Below are positions 63,887 through 64,000 of a DNA stretch of 64,000 bases, piece by piece. The notes under the pieces were generated by a model. The model ran no database searches, had not been told where the DNA came from, and saw only the letters and a program-made list of their open reading frames with translations. Location of the stretch: the NCBI GenBank assembly GCA_031409955.1, contig JANNYF010000365.1, positions 1 through 64,000 of the forward strand. Direction: 5' to 3'. How positions within the stretch are numbered: the first letter of the stretch is position 1; every line of letters starts with the position of its first letter. The position numbers and the translations under genes were made by a program. Origin of the DNA: JAFDVL01 sp031409955. Lineage in GTDB: Bacteria > Acidobacteriota > Blastocatellia > RBC074.

Positions 63887-64000
63887 TTACTTCCCAAACA
63901 CCCGCTCGAACACGCGATCAATATTTTTCAGCCGCGTCTTCACATCAAACGCGCGTTCGATCTGTTCGGGCTTGAGCAGCTTGGAAATATCGGGATCGTT
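63887..64000 (-). CDS. purB: Adenylosuccinate lyase, C-terminal end only (partial)
   Basis: Only the last 37 codons and the TAA stop at 63887-63889 are in the window; the rest lies beyond base 64000. The tail 'DPDISKLLKPEQIERAFD' followed by 'LKNIDRVFERVFGK' matches the C-terminus of adenylosuccinate lyases, which act in purine synthesis. It is upstream of the YhcG-type gene on the same strand by about 31 bp. Confidence 0.7.
   Translation of the reverse strand, partial: NDPDISKLLKPEQIERAFDVKTRLKNIDRVFERVFGK

Overview
The window most resembles a chromosomal segment of an Acidobacteriota genome, probably class Blastocatellia. This rests on style, not on a marker gene: a eukaryotic-type Ser/Thr kinase fused to a TolB-like domain and TPRs, many secreted proteins of unknown function, FecR-like proteins in tandem, a split ATP synthase operon, and many gene-boundary hairpins. 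No rRNA or tRNA gene was seen. Coding density is high and no gap exceeds 300 bp.

Layout. 1-1.6 kb: an ISKra4-type transposase with a probable premature stop. 1.7-5.7 kb: a secreted glycine-zipper protein, glycolate oxidase subunit GlcD, and a site-2 protease with a Cys-rich zinc-ribbon protein. 5.7-12.1 kb: an accessory-looking block with a PD-(D/E)XK-like protein, a KAP P-loop NTPase and a NACHT NTPase containing a striking hexanucleotide repeat. 12.3-16.6 kb: a metallo-beta-lactamase-fold hydrolase, then a translationally coupled chain of Ser/Thr kinase-TPR protein, zeta-toxin-like kinase and small acidic protein. 16.6-26.8 kb, minus strand: a fatty-acid beta-oxidation regulon (fadE, fadA, fadN, a flavin reductase, fadD and a TetR regulator with a FadR-type operator), interrupted by a PIN toxin-antitoxin pair.

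26.9-34.7 kb, plus strand: phosphofructokinase, small conserved proteins, pirin, a secreted protein, bifunctional formiminotransferase-cyclodeaminase, and an F0 cluster atpI-atpB-atpE closed by a strong terminator. 35-44 kb: a small secreted protein, glcE-glcF, an M28 peptidase, a coiled-coil secreted protein, a TAT-exported asparaginase, and UDP-glucose dehydrogenase with a UDP-glucuronate decarboxylase-like enzyme, which together would make UDP-xylose. 44.2-47.7 kb: three tandem FecR-like paralogues and hemB. 47.7-54.5 kb, minus strand: a conserved ribosome/RNA cluster phoH-ybeY-CNNM-era-prmA-rsmE with an upstream SPOR protein. 54.6-64 kb: a thioredoxin-reductase-like flavoprotein without its redox cysteines, beta-propeller secreted proteins, a GlsB-type membrane protein, tex, a dihydroorotate-dehydrogenase-like/membrane fusion, a YhcG (DUF1016) nuclease, and the 3' end of purB.

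The most unusual signals are (a) the NACHT protein with a 6-nt-periodic, about 325-bp repeat that keeps several frames open, beside a KAP NTPase and a compound hairpin; (b) intergenic short tandem repeats with a 7-nt period but unrelated sequences, abutting start or stop codons at several loci; (c) the DHODH-like/membrane fusion with an internally duplicated AHDR-x2-FGG unit; and (d) the three FecR-like paralogues with a shared C-terminal anchor and F-R ending.
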